64,000 nucleotides of DNA from Proteobacteria bacterium ST_bin12 (GCA_002083635.1 MSXP01000001.1:248001-312000); one strand, 5' to 3'; counted from the stretch's first letter, positions 52,190 to 62,283 are shown. Numbers and translations are program-made. Notes: generated by a model from the letters alone, not told the origin.

Positions 52190-53944
52190 ATGTCGAAATC
52201 CTCACGTAAAAAAGAAGTTATTCCACATATCGCTAACGCAAAATTATTATATTTGCGTTTGTTTCGCTATGCTTGGCACTATAAAGCGTATTTCTTAATC
52301 AGTATTTTTGCTTTGGTTGTGTTATCAGCCAGCAACACGGGTTTTTTGGCGCTGATTAAACAAGTCACCGATGAGGGCTTTGTCAAGCAATCGCCAGATC
52401 AGGTTTACAAATTGCCGTTAATGCTATTTGGGTTAATGGCAATTAGAGCATTAGCGGGATTCGTTTCTTTGTATTACATGCGCTGGATAGCCCGCCATGT
52501 GGTGGAAGTGATTAGAAATGAAGCATTTTCAAAATTAATGCTGTTACCTGTCAGCTATTTTGATGCAGGCTCTTCAAGTGTGATTGTTTCTAAGCTCACT
52601 TACGATACAGAACGCTTATCCATCGTATCTACCAGAGTAGCATTGTCAGTGATTCGTGACGCATTAACCGCCGTTGGTTTGCTGGGCTACATGCTGTATT
52701 TAGACTGGAAATTAACGCTGATTTTTGCCGTTGTTACACCACTAATGGCACTTTATTTACGAAAAATGACACCAAAACTGCGTGCCAGCGCCAAGCGCGT
52801 GCAAGAATCCATGGGCGACATGACCAAAGCCGCAGAAGAGGCGATTGCAGGTCAACGCATTGTCAAGATTTTTGGCGCAGGCGAATACGAAGTGAATAGA
52901 TTTGCCAAAATCGTCGGCAATAATCGCCATATTGAATTACGCCTCACACGCATCTCTGGCCTAAATAGCTTGGTGATTGAATTGCTAGCAGCAACAGCGC
53001 TCGGCTTGGTAGTTTATTACGCCGTTGGTACATTTAGTGCAGGTGAGTTTGCCGCATTTGTTGGTGCATTGCTCATGCTTATTACGCCCATCAAGCATTT
53101 AACAGCGGCGAATGAAGAGTTTCAAATCGGTTTAGCGGCAGCGCAAAGCGTGTTCGAAGTAATGGATAGCCCGACCGAAATGAACGATGGTGAGAAAACT
53201 ATTCAGCGCGCTAAAGGCGAAATTGAATTCAAAAATGTCAGCCTGCGTTACGATAATGCCAAAAAGTTGGCTTTGGATAATTTAAGCTTTATGATTCAAC
53301 CAGGCGAAAAGTTGGCTTTAGTAGGGCGTTCTGGCGGTGGCAAAACCACAATGGTCAATTTACTGCCGCGCTTTTATGAACTACAACAAGGCTTGATTTT
53401 ACTGGATGGCGTTGATATTCGCGCTTTAGAAATTAAAAATCTACGCAGCCAATTTGCCTTGGTTAGCCAAGATATTGTGCTGTTCAATGATACGGTTTTC
53501 AATAATATTGCCTACGGCGCATTGCGCAACGCAACAGAGGCCGAAGTGATTGATGCCGCCAAAGCTGCGCATGCGTGGGATTTTATTCAGCAATTGCCAG
53601 AAGGATTGCAAAATGAGATTGGCGACAGAGGCGTGCGCTTATCGGGCGGTCAGCGTCAACGCATTGCGATTGCACGCGCGATTCTTAAAAACGCACCTAT
53701 TTTGTTGCTGGATGAAGCGACCAGCGCGCTGGATACTGAATCTGAACAGTTTGTACAAGCGGCGCTAGATACATTGATGCAAGGCCGCACTACTATTGTG
53801 ATTGCGCATCGATTAAGTACGATTGAAAACGCTGACAGAATTTTAGTCATGGATCACGGCAAAATTGTAGAGTCAGGCTCACATCAAGAGCTAATTGGCC
53901 AAAATGGTTATTACAGCAAACTCTATCAAAAAGAGTTTGATTAA
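52190..53944 (+). CDS. msbA: Lipid A export ABC transporter MsbA
   Basis: 584 residues, fused permease and ATPase. Six membrane segments (35-310), Walker A GRSGGGKTTMV, signature LSGGQRQRIAIARAI and Walker B ILLLDEATSALD are complete. It flips lipid A-core across the inner membrane. lpxK follows 18 bases downstream, the usual order. Confidence 0.93.
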   Translation: MSKSSRKKEVIPHIANAKLLYLRLFRYAWHYKAYFLISIFALVVLSASNTGFLALIKQVTDEGFVKQSPDQVYKLPLMLFGLMAIRALAGFVSLYYMRWIARHVVEVIRNEAFSKLMLLPVSYFDAGSSSVIVSKLTYDTERLSIVSTRVALSVIRDALTAVGLLGYMLYLDWKLTLIFAVVTPLMALYLRKMTPKLRASAKRVQESMGDMTKAAEEAIAGQRIVKIFGAGEYEVNRFAKIVGNNRHIELRLTRISGLNSLVIELLAATALGLVVYYAVGTFSAGEFAAFVGALLMLITPIKHLTAANEEFQIGLAAAQSVFEVMDSPTEMNDGEKTIQRAKGEIEFKNVSLRYDNAKKLALDNLSFMIQPGEKLALVGRSGGGKTTMVNLLPRFYELQQGLILLDGVDIRALEIKNLRSQFALVSQDIVLFNDTVFNNIAYGALRNATEAEVIDAAKAAHAWDFIQQLPEGLQNEIGDRGVRLSGGQRQRIAIARAILKNAPILLLDEATSALDTESEQFVQAALDTLMQGRTTIVIAHRLSTIENADRILVMDHGKIVESGSHQELIGQNGYYSKLYQKEFD

Positions 53945-53962
53945 CGCCATCCAATTGCCAAT

Positions 53963-54985
53963 ATGACCCTCACCCAAGAAATTATTTATCAAGCTTGGCA
54001 TAAAAGAAACGCCCTTTTTTATTGGGTATTGGTGCCGCTTTCATGGGTTTTTGCGCTCATTAGTTTATTAAGGCGCTATGCATACCGTTTAGGGCTGCTC
54101 AAAACGCATTCGCTGCCAGTACCAGTAATTATTATTGGCAATATTCATATGGGTGGCAGTGGCAAAACGCCTGTGGTGATTTGGATGGTAGAGCAATTAA
54201 GAGAACAAGGCTATGAGCCTGCGGTGATTAGTCGCGGCTATGGCGGCACTGCAAAATTACCTACGCCAGTGTATGCCAGTAGCAACCCAAGATTAGTTGG
54301 TGATGAGCCTGTATTAATTGCAAATCGATGCAATTGTCCAATATTTGTAGGTGCAAACCGCGTGCATGTAGGGCTTGAGCTATTAAAAGCGCATCCCAGT
54401 TGCAATGTCATTATTAGTGATGATGGTTTGCAGCATTATCGTTTAAAACGCGATATGGAAATTGCTGTGATTGATGCCGAAACTTACTTGAAAAATGCTT
54501 GCCTATTGCCAGCTGGTTCATTAAGAGAACCTATGGGCCGCTTGCAAAAAGTAGATGCGATCATCAAGAACGGACAAGAAAACACTGAGGATGAGCACTC
54601 TGTATCTGTTACAGATGCTTACCAAATGCAATTAATAGGTACTCAGTTTTATAATTTAGTCGATCCCGATATAAAAGCCACCGCTGTTTACTTTAAACGA
54701 AAAAGCATCAAAGCCATTGCGGGTATTGGCAACCCAGCGCGTTTTTATGAGCATTTACGCCACTTGGGTTTAAACTTTTCATCTACTAGTTTTGAAGACC
54801 ACCATGCATTTACGACTGCTGATTTTGCGCAACTAGAATGTGATGTATTGTTAATGACAGAAAAAGACGCCGTAAAATGTAAGCCATTTGCGCAGGCTCA
54901 TCATTGGGTGTTGCCAATAGAGGCAAAGATAGACGGCGACTTAATGCAATTAGTATTGAAAAAATTGCAAAACCGCACATATTAA
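53963..54985 (+). CDS. lpxK: Tetraacyldisaccharide 4'-kinase
   Basis: 340 residues. It phosphorylates the lipid A precursor at 4'. An N-terminal membrane-associated segment (20-45) precedes P-loop IGNIHMGGSGKTPVVIW; SRGYGG, VGDEPVLIA and ISDDGLQHYRLKRD are typical. It is followed by the trm112-like gene and kdsB in a lipopolysaccharide run. Confidence 0.96.
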   Translation: MTLTQEIIYQAWHKRNALFYWVLVPLSWVFALISLLRRYAYRLGLLKTHSLPVPVIIIGNIHMGGSGKTPVVIWMVEQLREQGYEPAVISRGYGGTAKLPTPVYASSNPRLVGDEPVLIANRCNCPIFVGANRVHVGLELLKAHPSCNVIISDDGLQHYRLKRDMEIAVIDAETYLKNACLLPAGSLREPMGRLQKVDAIIKNGQENTEDEHSVSVTDAYQMQLIGTQFYNLVDPDIKATAVYFKRKSIKAIAGIGNPARFYEHLRHLGLNFSSTSFEDHHAFTTADFAQLECDVLLMTEKDAVKCKPFAQAHHWVLPIEAKIDGDLMQLVLKKLQNRTY

Positions 54986-55029
54986 GTATTAAACTTAATG
55001 TCAATCAATTGATATAAAAAGGTATTCAC

Positions 55030-55215
55030 ATGGATTCTAAATTACTCAATATTTTGGTTTGTCCCGTTACGAAAGGCCCATTGATTTTTGATAAAAAAAA
55101 CAATGAGCTTATTTCTAAATCTGCGCGTTTGGCTTATCCGATTCGTGATGGCATTCCGGTGATGTTGCAAGAAGAGGCCAGAAAGCTGGCCTCAGATGAA
55201 AAAATCGCTGAGTAG
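55030..55215 (+). CDS. Trm112-family small protein (YcaR type)
   Basis: 61 residues. LLNILVCPVTKGPL and LAYPIRDGIPVML are the family motifs. It has one of the usual cysteines only. Bacterial members lie between lpxK and kdsB as here; their role is not firmly known. Clear gene despite its size. Confidence 0.93.
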   Translation: MDSKLLNILVCPVTKGPLIFDKKNNELISKSARLAYPIRDGIPVMLQEEARKLASDEKIAE

Positions 55216-55261
55216 TCACACCTACTAACAGCAATCAATAAATACTTAATAGGATTTTGCA

Positions 55262-55996
55262 GTGACTTTTAAAGTTGTGATTCCTGCCCGCTACGCTAGT
55301 AGCCGTTTGCCTGGCAAGCCTTTGCTTGATATTGCTGGCAAGCCAATGGTGGTTCGTGTGGCAGAGCAAGCGGCTAAAAGTGCTGCTAATGAAATTGTAA
55401 TCGCCACTGATTTTGAAAAAATTGGCCAAATTGCAGCACAGCACGATTTAAAAGCGGTAATGACGCACATTAATCATGCCTCTGGCACAGATAGAATCGC
55501 CGAAGTCGCTGATAAATTGAATTGGGCAGATGATGTTATCGTTGTAAACGTGCAAGGCGACGAGCCGCTGATTGAGCCATCGCTTATTGATGAGGTGGCG
55601 CAACATTTAGCCAACAGCACAGACGCAGTAATGGCAACCGCTTGCCATGCAATACATGATGAAGCAGCGCTTTTAAACCCTAATATTGTCAAAGTGGTGA
55701 TTGATACAAACGGCAACGCTTTGTATTTTAGCCGCGCGCCGATTCCGTTTCCGCGTGATGAATATTATAAAAAGAATATTCAAGCGTATCGCCACATTGG
55801 TGTTTATGCTTATCGTGTGGGGTTTTTAAAGCAATATGCACAGTTAACCAGTACAGAGCTGGAAAAAATTGAGAGTTTAGAGCAGTTAAGAGTGTTACAT
55901 CATGGCTATAAAATTGGCGTCACCATCACCAAAAACGCGCCCGCAACTGGCGTAGATACGCAGGCAGATTTAGATTACGTTCGCAGCTTGTTTTAA
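55262..55996 (+). CDS. kdsB: CMP-KDO synthetase
   Basis: 244 residues. 3-Deoxy-manno-octulosonate cytidylyltransferase, activating KDO for lipopolysaccharide. Motifs IPARYASSRLPGKPLLDI, VVNVQGDEPLIEP and HIGVYAYRVGFL are present. The start is GTG with AGGA upstream. It closes the msbA-lpxK-trm112-kdsB run and ends 14 bases from a convergent gene. Confidence 0.97.
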   Translation: MTFKVVIPARYASSRLPGKPLLDIAGKPMVVRVAEQAAKSAANEIVIATDFEKIGQIAAQHDLKAVMTHINHASGTDRIAEVADKLNWADDVIVVNVQGDEPLIEPSLIDEVAQHLANSTDAVMATACHAIHDEAALLNPNIVKVVIDTNGNALYFSRAPIPFPRDEYYKKNIQAYRHIGVYAYRVGFLKQYAQLTSTELEKIESLEQLRVLHHGYKIGVTITKNAPATGVDTQADLDYVRSLF

Positions 55997-56010
55997 GCTT
56001 TGATCCACTT

Positions 56011-56358
56011 TTAGACATTGGTTCTAAACATAAAATACACTGCGCCTAGCATGCACAAGCCAGCCCATAAAAAATCCAGTTTTAATGGTTGTTGCATATA
56101 AAACAGTGCAAACGGCACAAACACCGCTAAGGTAATTACTTCTTGCAATATTTTAAGTTGCGCTAGCGACATCACTGTAAAGCCGATGCGGTTAGCAGGC
56201 ACTTGAAATAAGTACTCAATCAGCGCAATACCCCAACTAATCAGTGCGGCAATTATCCAAGGCTTATTATTGAGTTCTTTAAGATGTGCATACCATGCAA
56301 ACGACATAAAGACGTTTGCGATAGTTAACAAGATAATGGTTTTAAAGATGGCTGGCAT
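56011..56358 (-). CDS. DMT-type small membrane protein (DUF486)
   Basis: 115 residues with four membrane segments and a motif ANVFMSFAWYAHLK at residues 13-26. The ATG at 56358 (MPAIFKTIILL) is preferred over an upstream TTG, with AAAGG upstream and the usual family length. The transport substrate is unknown. It is 64 bases from the glnB stop, same strand. Confidence 0.88.
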   Translation of the reverse strand: MPAIFKTIILLTIANVFMSFAWYAHLKELNNKPWIIAALISWGIALIEYLFQVPANRIGFTVMSLAQLKILQEVITLAVFVPFALFYMQQPLKLDFLWAGLCMLGAVYFMFRTNV

Positions 56359-56452
56359 AAAGCCTTTGTAAAAAAGCCAAGTTGGCAAGTTACCTAAGGA
56401 TTATTCATTCACCGAGCTTTGGGTGATGACTGAAACCTTTGCGAACTGTCAC

Positions 56453-56791
56453 TTAAACTGCAGATTCGCCTGTTTCACCTGTGCGAATACGAATTACTTG
56501 ATCGACACTGCTGACAAAGATTTTGCCATCGCCAATTTTTCCTGTATGAGCGGCTTTAATAATGGCGTCCATGGCGGCTTCTACCATTTCATCGGTGACG
56601 ACCAATTCAATCTTAATTTTTGGCAAAAAATCCACTACATATTCTGCGCCACGATAAAGTTCGGTATGGCCTTTTTGGCGACCAAATCCTTTTACTTCGG
56701 TAACTGTTAAACCATTTACGCCAATTTCAGAGAGCGATTCGCGCACTTCATCTAACTTAAATGGTTTGATTATCGCTTCAATTTTTTTCAT
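56453..56791 (-). CDS. glnB: Nitrogen regulatory protein P-II
   Basis: 112 residues. The T-loop has the uridylylation site Y51 in GHTELYRGAEYVVDFLPK, and the ATP site TGKIGDGKIFV and the end RIRTGETGESAV are typical. It senses 2-oxoglutarate and energy state and steers glutamine synthetase and NtrB. No amtB is adjacent, so it is GlnB rather than GlnK. No sigma-54 promoter was seen upstream. It follows nadE by 92 bases, as in several betaproteobacteria. Confidence 0.95.
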   Translation of the reverse strand: MKKIEAIIKPFKLDEVRESLSEIGVNGLTVTEVKGFGRQKGHTELYRGAEYVVDFLPKIKIELVVTDEMVEAAMDAIIKAAHTGKIGDGKIFVSSVDQVIRIRTGETGESAV

Positions 56792-56883
56792 TCCTGCTCT
56801 CCCTGGATTATTGGTCGGTTTTGGTTGTTTCAGTTACAAATTCATTATGTTTAAAGTTTAATATGTAAATAGTAATGACATTT

Positions 56884-58491
56884 TTATGCCACATCAAATT
56901 TTAATTTTGCGGTAATAGGGTAGCGCCTATCTTTACCAAAGCCACGTTGTGTAATTCTAACGCCAACTGGCGCTTGGCGGCGTTTATATTCATTGCGGTC
57001 AATCAAATTAGTCACGCGATTCACATCTTTTTCACTAAATCCCATTTGCATGATGTTGGCGCGACTTAAATCATCCTCAACATAAGCTTGCATAATTGCA
57101 TCCAATATCTCATAAGGCGGCAAGCTATCTTGGTCGGTTTGATTAGCGCGCAGCTCGGCACTTGGTGCGCGCGTAATAATGCGTAGGGGAATCGCATGCG
57201 ATAAGCGATTACGGTATTCTGCCAATTTGTATACCAGCGTTTTTGGCACATCTTTTAATAGCGAAAACCCACCCGCCATATCACCATATAAAGTGCTGTA
57301 GCCAACCGCCATTTCAGATTTATTGCCGGTGGTGAGCACAATGCTGCCAAATTTATTACTTAAAGCCATCAATAACATACCGCGAATACGCGCCTGCAGG
57401 TTTTCTTCTGTGGTATCAAAAGGTAAATCGCCAAATTCGGGTTTTAAGGTGTCGCAAAATAAGTTAAACAAATTTTTAATAGGAATTTGACTATATTTAA
57501 CGCCCACTAAATTAGCCATTTCTACTGCATCATCCACACTGATGCTAGCGGTGAATTCAGAGGACATCATCACAACTTTTACGCGCTCAGCACCTAGCGC
57601 ATCAACCGCAATGGCCAAAGTTAAAGCTGAATCAATACCGCCAGACAAGCCCAGTACAACGCTTGGAAAGCCGTTTTTATTCACATAATCTTTTAAGCCT
57701 AAGGTGAGGGCGTTATAAACGGCTGCCTCTAAACCCAGCTTTGGCAGAACGTTTGTAGGTATTGGTTGATGGTCAATAAATTCGACAAAATTTAAATCTT
57801 CAACAAAATTAGGCAGCTGCTGCACCACTTTGCCAGTGAAATCCAGCACGAATGAGCCGCCATCAAATACCAGCTCATCTTGGCCGCCAACCAAGTTTAG
57901 GTACACCACACTTAAGCCTGTCTCATTTGCGCGTTTTGCTAAAACCTCATAGCGCGTTTCAAGCTTATCCATATGATAGGGCGAAGCATTTAAAGACAGC
58001 AGTGCTTGCGCGCCAGCTAATTTGGCCTGAATTGCAGGGCCAGATTCCCAGCCATCGGCACAAATAAATACTCCAAATTTCGTGCCTTCATGCTCAAAAA
58101 CCAAAGGCGTATCACCCGCCGCAAAATAGCGCTCTTCGTCAAATACGCTGTAATTGGGCAGGCACTGTTTGTGATACGTCGCACTAATTTTGCCATGTTG
58201 AATCAGTGAAGCGGCATTGAATAGCTGGCCATTATCCATGTGCGGGTGCCCAATGAGTAAAGTCATATCAGGCAGTGCTTTGCAGATGCGACTTAACGCA
58301 TTTTTGCAGGCTAAATTAAAATCATCTCGAAACAGCAAATCTTCAGGCGGGTAGCCGCATAAAGCCAGCTCGGGCGTCATTATTAAACTTGCGCCTTGCG
58401 CATAAGCGAGATTCGCATAGCTGATAATTTTATCGGCATTACCAGCGATATCGCCAACCATTGCGTTGATTTGTGCCAGCGCTATTTTCAT
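56884..58491 (-). CDS. nadE: Glutamine-dependent NAD+ synthetase
   Basis: 535 residues. The N-terminal nitrilase-fold glutaminase (1-260) has the triad E41 (MTPELALCGYP), K108 (YHKQCLPNY) and C144 (FICADGWE). The C-terminal synthetase (265-535) has the PP-loop LGLSGGIDSALTLAIA and a TTGNKSEMAVGYSTLYGD block. It makes NAD from nicotinate adenine dinucleotide with glutamine as amide donor. With nadC it completes part of the de novo route in this window. Confidence 0.97.
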   Translation of the reverse strand: MKIALAQINAMVGDIAGNADKIISYANLAYAQGASLIMTPELALCGYPPEDLLFRDDFNLACKNALSRICKALPDMTLLIGHPHMDNGQLFNAASLIQHGKISATYHKQCLPNYSVFDEERYFAAGDTPLVFEHEGTKFGVFICADGWESGPAIQAKLAGAQALLSLNASPYHMDKLETRYEVLAKRANETGLSVVYLNLVGGQDELVFDGGSFVLDFTGKVVQQLPNFVEDLNFVEFIDHQPIPTNVLPKLGLEAAVYNALTLGLKDYVNKNGFPSVVLGLSGGIDSALTLAIAVDALGAERVKVVMMSSEFTASISVDDAVEMANLVGVKYSQIPIKNLFNLFCDTLKPEFGDLPFDTTEENLQARIRGMLLMALSNKFGSIVLTTGNKSEMAVGYSTLYGDMAGGFSLLKDVPKTLVYKLAEYRNRLSHAIPLRIITRAPSAELRANQTDQDSLPPYEILDAIMQAYVEDDLSRANIMQMGFSEKDVNRVTNLIDRNEYKRRQAPVGVRITQRGFGKDRRYPITAKLKFDVA

Positions 58492-58521
58492 GGCTTGCTA
58501 ATGAAGTTTTCAAGAAGGCAG

Positions 58522-59475
58522 TTAATATTTGCCGCCAGCATCTTTAATCAGTTGGATAATTTCAGCGTCACCTTTTTTAAGTGCGTATACATAAGCCGTT
58601 AAGCCGTATTTATCGCGGGCTTTTATGTTGGCTTTGTTGGCTAACAAAAGACGCACAATCTCTGCTGAACCGTTATCCACAGCAAGTTGCAATAAAGGCG
58701 TTCCTTCAGAGTCTTCGTGATTCACATTAGCGCCTTTATTAATCAGCACTTTAGCAGCATCTGCATGTGATTTTTTAATCGCCCAAGTTAACGCAGTCCA
58801 GCGAGATAAATCTTGCAAATCGGTATTCGCGCCTTGATCAATCATAAATGTAATAGCATCAACATGACCTTCGCGCGCAGCGTACATCAATGGTGAAACG
58901 CCCAGTCGGTCGCCTGTATTTGCTTTAGCGCCCTTTGTCATTAGGGCAGAGATAGTCGGCACATCACCACTTTTTGCAGCATACATCAGGGCAGTTTTGC
59001 CGTCATCCGCTTTGGCATTCGCGTCAACGCCATGCTGAATCATCAAGTTAACAGTTTCAGCGTGGCCAGAAGTGGCCGCCATACCAAACGCGCTCCAGCC
59101 GCTTTCATCACGAATTTTGGGGTCTGCACCTTTTTCTAGCAACACTTTTACAGTGTCCACATTATTTTTTTTTGTCGCAAACATCAGTGCAGTCCAGCCA
59201 CCTTTGTCTTTGGCATCAATTGTTGCGCCTTTTTCTAACAAAACTTTCACAACATCTGCATTATCTTTACGTGCTGCGTACATCAGCGCAGTAATATCAT
59301 TTTCATCTTTGGTATTCACGTTTGCGCCGCCATCTAATATCGCCTTAACAGTTGCAACATCGCCTTTGGATGCGGCAGTGAGCAAATACGGAATATCTGC
59401 CGCAAAAGATAGTTGTGCAACAATGCTAATCGTTAAGCCAGCGACGATACTTTTGATTAAATGCAGTATTTTCAA
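58522..59475 (-). CDS. Exported ankyrin-repeat protein
   Basis: 317 residues with a signal peptide (1-26, ending SFAAD) and eight or nine ankyrin repeats of 33 residues (TALMYAARKDNADVVKVLLEKGA and variants) filling the rest. No enzymatic domain. The ATG is five bases from the sucD stop and the end is 30 bases before nadE, so it is embedded in the sucC-sucD-ank-nadE-glnB run. A scaffold in the periplasm is inferred. Confidence 0.9.
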   Translation of the reverse strand: MKILHLIKSIVAGLTISIVAQLSFAADIPYLLTAASKGDVATVKAILDGGANVNTKDENDITALMYAARKDNADVVKVLLEKGATIDAKDKGGWTALMFATKKNNVDTVKVLLEKGADPKIRDESGWSAFGMAATSGHAETVNLMIQHGVDANAKADDGKTALMYAAKSGDVPTISALMTKGAKANTGDRLGVSPLMYAAREGHVDAITFMIDQGANTDLQDLSRWTALTWAIKKSHADAAKVLINKGANVNHEDSEGTPLLQLAVDNGSAEIVRLLLANKANIKARDKYGLTAYVYALKKGDAEIIQLIKDAGGKY

Positions 59476-59480
59476 CAGTT

Positions 59481-60380
59481 TTACCTTTTCGATTTTAGCG
59501 AGCTAGCATTTAAAGCGATTGCTTTCACAACTGCTTCACCCAAGCCAGCGGGAGAGCTTGCCACCACGCAACCTGCATTTTCAAGCGCAGCTATTTTATC
59601 TTCAGCACGGCCACTGCCGCCAGAAATGATGGCACCTGCATGCCCCATGCGCTTGCCAGCTGGCGCAGTTAACCCCGCAATGTAAGCGGCAACTGGTTTG
59701 CTAACGTGATGCTTAATAAAGTCAGCCGCAGCTTCCTCATCAGAGCCACCGATTTCACCCACCATAATAATCGCTTCGGTCTCATTGTCAGCTTCAAACA
59801 TAGTCAGGCATTCAATAAAGTTGAGGCCTTTAATCGGGTCGCCGCCAATGCCCACACAAGTCGTTTGACCCAAACCTAGTGAAGTAGTTTGATGCACCGC
59901 TTCATAAGTCAGCGTGCCAGAACGTGAAACCACGCCCACCTTGCCACGCAGATGAATACTGCCCGGCATGATGCCGATTTTGCATTCGTCTGGCGTAATC
60001 ACACCAGGACAATTGGGGCCAATTAATTTAGCTCCGTTGGCTTTTAAAGCGGCTTTAACGTTGAGCATATCCAAAACGGGAATGCCTTCAGTAATGCAAA
60101 CAATCAGTTCAATTCCCGCATCAGCGGCTTCTAAAATTGAATCTGCTGCAAATGGCGGCGGTACATAAATCACACTGGCATTGGCTTGTGTTTCGCGCAC
60201 TGCTTCGCGCATGGTGTTAAAGACAGGTAAGTTAAGGTGCAGTTGACCACCTTTTCCTGGCGTCACGCCGCCCACCATTTTAGTGCCGTATGCTAACGCT
60301 TGTTCTGAATGAAATGTGCCTTGTTTGCCCGTAAAGCCTTGGCAAAGCACTTTGGTATTTTTATTGACTAAGATGGCCAT
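59481..60380 (-). CDS. sucD: Succinyl-CoA ligase, alpha subunit
   Basis: 299 residues. The Rossmann-type CoA-binding start KVLCQGFTGKQGTFHSEQAL and the phosphohistidine in GKRMGHAGAIISGG are present. With SucC it interconverts succinyl-CoA and succinate. Its ATG overlaps the sucC stop by one base (TAATG). A malate-CoA ligase (MtkAB) is a related alternative but not indicated: there are no serine-cycle genes nearby. Confidence 0.93.
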   Translation of the reverse strand: MAILVNKNTKVLCQGFTGKQGTFHSEQALAYGTKMVGGVTPGKGGQLHLNLPVFNTMREAVRETQANASVIYVPPPFAADSILEAADAGIELIVCITEGIPVLDMLNVKAALKANGAKLIGPNCPGVITPDECKIGIMPGSIHLRGKVGVVSRSGTLTYEAVHQTTSLGLGQTTCVGIGGDPIKGLNFIECLTMFEADNETEAIIMVGEIGGSDEEAAADFIKHHVSKPVAAYIAGLTAPAGKRMGHAGAIISGGSGRAEDKIAALENAGCVVASSPAGLGEAVVKAIALNASSLKSKR

Positions 60381-61540
60381 TAATTGACTGCCTTTACTGC
60401 TTGTTTTGCCGCATCGGTTAAGTTTTCTGCTGAGATAATATTTAAGCCGCTCTCTCTTAGCATTTGTTTACCCAAATCAACGTTTGTGCCTTCTAAGCGG
60501 ACGACAACAGGAATCAGCATGCCGACTTCTTTGACAGCTGCGATAATGCCAGCGGCAATAATATCGCAACGCATAATGCCGCCAAAAATATTCACTAAAA
60601 TCGCCTTAACGTTGTTATCAGCCAAAATAATTTTAAACGCTTTGGTTACGGTTTCAGCCGATGCGCCGCCGCCCACATCTAAAAAATTGGCTGGCATACC
60701 GCCATGCAATTTAATCAAATCCATTGTCGCCATCGCCAAACCCGCGCCATTCACCATGCAACCAATATTGCCATTTAGTGCGATGTAATTTAGCCCAGCC
60801 TCATGCGCAACCGCTTCTTTCGCGTCTTCCTGCGACCAATCGCGTTGTGCGCTTAAGTTTTTTTGGCGATATAGCGCATTGTCATCCACACTCATTTTGC
60901 AATCTAGCGCAACCAGACTCCCATCTGCCGTTACAATTAATGGATTGATTTCCAGCAAAGCCAAATCATTTTCTTTGAATAGTTTGTATAAGCTTTTTAA
61001 TAGTTTGCTAAACGCGCCAATTTTCTCGCTACTTAACCCTAATTTGAAGGCTAAATTACGCGCTTGAAAATCCACCAATCCATTAAGTGGGTCGCACACC
61101 TCTTGCAAAATTTGTTCAGGATGATTGGCCGCAATCTCTTCAATATCCATACCGCCAGCGGATGATGCAACCACCACGACACGTTCTAAACTTCTATCCA
61201 CCAACATCGATAAATATAATTCGCGAGCGATTGGTAAGGTTTCTTCAATCAGCACTTGACTCACCATTTGGCCATCTGGCGCATTTTGGTAGGTAATTAA
61301 CTGTTTGCCTAATAATGCAGTTGCTATACTTTCTACTTCTGTAACGGATTTAACCAATTTAACGCCGCCCGCTTTGCCACGTCCACCTGCATGGATTTGT
61401 GCTTTAACAACCCAAGCGTTTGAATCAATTTTTTCGGCTGCGTTACGCGCGGTTTCAGGTGAGTTTGCGACTATGCCATTTGGCGTAGGCAGACCATAAA
61501 GTTGTAACAAAGATTTGGCTTGATATTCGTGTAAATTCAT
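60380..61540 (-). CDS. sucC: Succinyl-CoA ligase, beta subunit
   Basis: 386 residues, ATP-grasp domain (1-235) and C-terminal ligase-CoA domain (240-386). MNLHEYQAKSLLQLYGLPTP, QIHAGGRGKAGGVKLV, EINPLIV and NIFGGIMRCDIIA are typical. First gene of the five-gene leftward run; no RBS irregularity seen. Confidence 0.94.
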   Translation of the reverse strand: MNLHEYQAKSLLQLYGLPTPNGIVANSPETARNAAEKIDSNAWVVKAQIHAGGRGKAGGVKLVKSVTEVESIATALLGKQLITYQNAPDGQMVSQVLIEETLPIARELYLSMLVDRSLERVVVVASSAGGMDIEEIAANHPEQILQEVCDPLNGLVDFQARNLAFKLGLSSEKIGAFSKLLKSLYKLFKENDLALLEINPLIVTADGSLVALDCKMSVDDNALYRQKNLSAQRDWSQEDAKEAVAHEAGLNYIALNGNIGCMVNGAGLAMATMDLIKLHGGMPANFLDVGGGASAETVTKAFKIILADNNVKAILVNIFGGIMRCDIIAAGIIAAVKEVGMLIPVVVRLEGTNVDLGKQMLRESGLNIISAENLTDAAKQAVKAVN

Positions 61541-61651
61541 TTTAAAGTGATTTTTTGTGGGTTTTAATTTTAACTGACATTTTCGCGCAAAAACGCGCTA
61601 GATGCTAGCAAAAAAGCCGTATCCAATCTAACTGGCCATGAGGAAAATAAA

Positions 61652-62254
61652 ATGACACAAGCATCACTGACTTTACGCGAAGTAACAGGCATGGGTTTTG
61701 GCCATGCAGGCCTAAAAGACTCTGCCTTGATTATGGTGGATTGCCAGAATACGTATCGCCATGGCGTGATGCAGTTAACCAATGTAGAGCCTGCGATTGT
61801 AGAGGCGCAAAAGTTGTTAACTATGGCGCGCGATTTAAAAATTCCCGTTATTCATATTCAACACGATGCCGGCGTAGGCACGCCGTATGATATCACCGCG
61901 GATATTGGCGCGATTTCAGTAGAAGTTGCGCCAAAAAATGGTGAGCCAGTCGTAGTGAAAAATTACCCTAACGCGTTTTGGCATACCAACTTAGATGCAC
62001 AGTTAAAAGCATTGGGCGTTGAAAATGTAGTGCTAGCAGGTTTTATGACCCACGTTTGTATTAACTCCTCCGCGCGTGGGGCATTTAATTTAGGCTTTAA
62101 GCCCACAATAATAGCCAGTGCCTGCGCAACCCGCAGCTTGCTTGGCCCAAAAGGTAAGGTGATTGAAGCGCAAATGATGCACGACAGCGCATTAGCGGCT
62201 GTGCGGGATTTATTTGGCGTGGTATTAGACGATGTGGCGAGTTTAAAAGCTTAA
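61652..62254 (+). CDS. Isochorismatase-family cysteine hydrolase
   Basis: 200 residues. The catalytic triad is visible as Asp in LIMVDCQNTY, Lys in VVKNYPNAF and Cys in VLAGFMTHVCINSSARGAF. Substrates of such enzymes include nicotinamide, isochorismate and N-carbamoyl compounds; nothing in the sequence decides. AGGAAAA lies before the ATG. It is a single gene ending at a terminator. Confidence 0.88.
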   Translation: MTQASLTLREVTGMGFGHAGLKDSALIMVDCQNTYRHGVMQLTNVEPAIVEAQKLLTMARDLKIPVIHIQHDAGVGTPYDITADIGAISVEVAPKNGEPVVVKNYPNAFWHTNLDAQLKALGVENVVLAGFMTHVCINSSARGAFNLGFKPTIIASACATRSLLGPKGKVIEAQMMHDSALAAVRDLFGVVLDDVASLKA

Positions 62255-62283
62255 TCGGACTTTACAATAAAAAGCTATGCAAT

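Noticed and set aside
56792..56883. Sigma-54 promoter for glnB
   Set aside because: No GG-N10-GC element was found on the minus strand in the gap before glnB.
59481..61540. Malate-CoA ligase mtkAB instead of sucCD
   Set aside because: No serine-cycle genes are near and the motifs fit succinyl-CoA ligase; the distinction cannot be proved from sequence alone.
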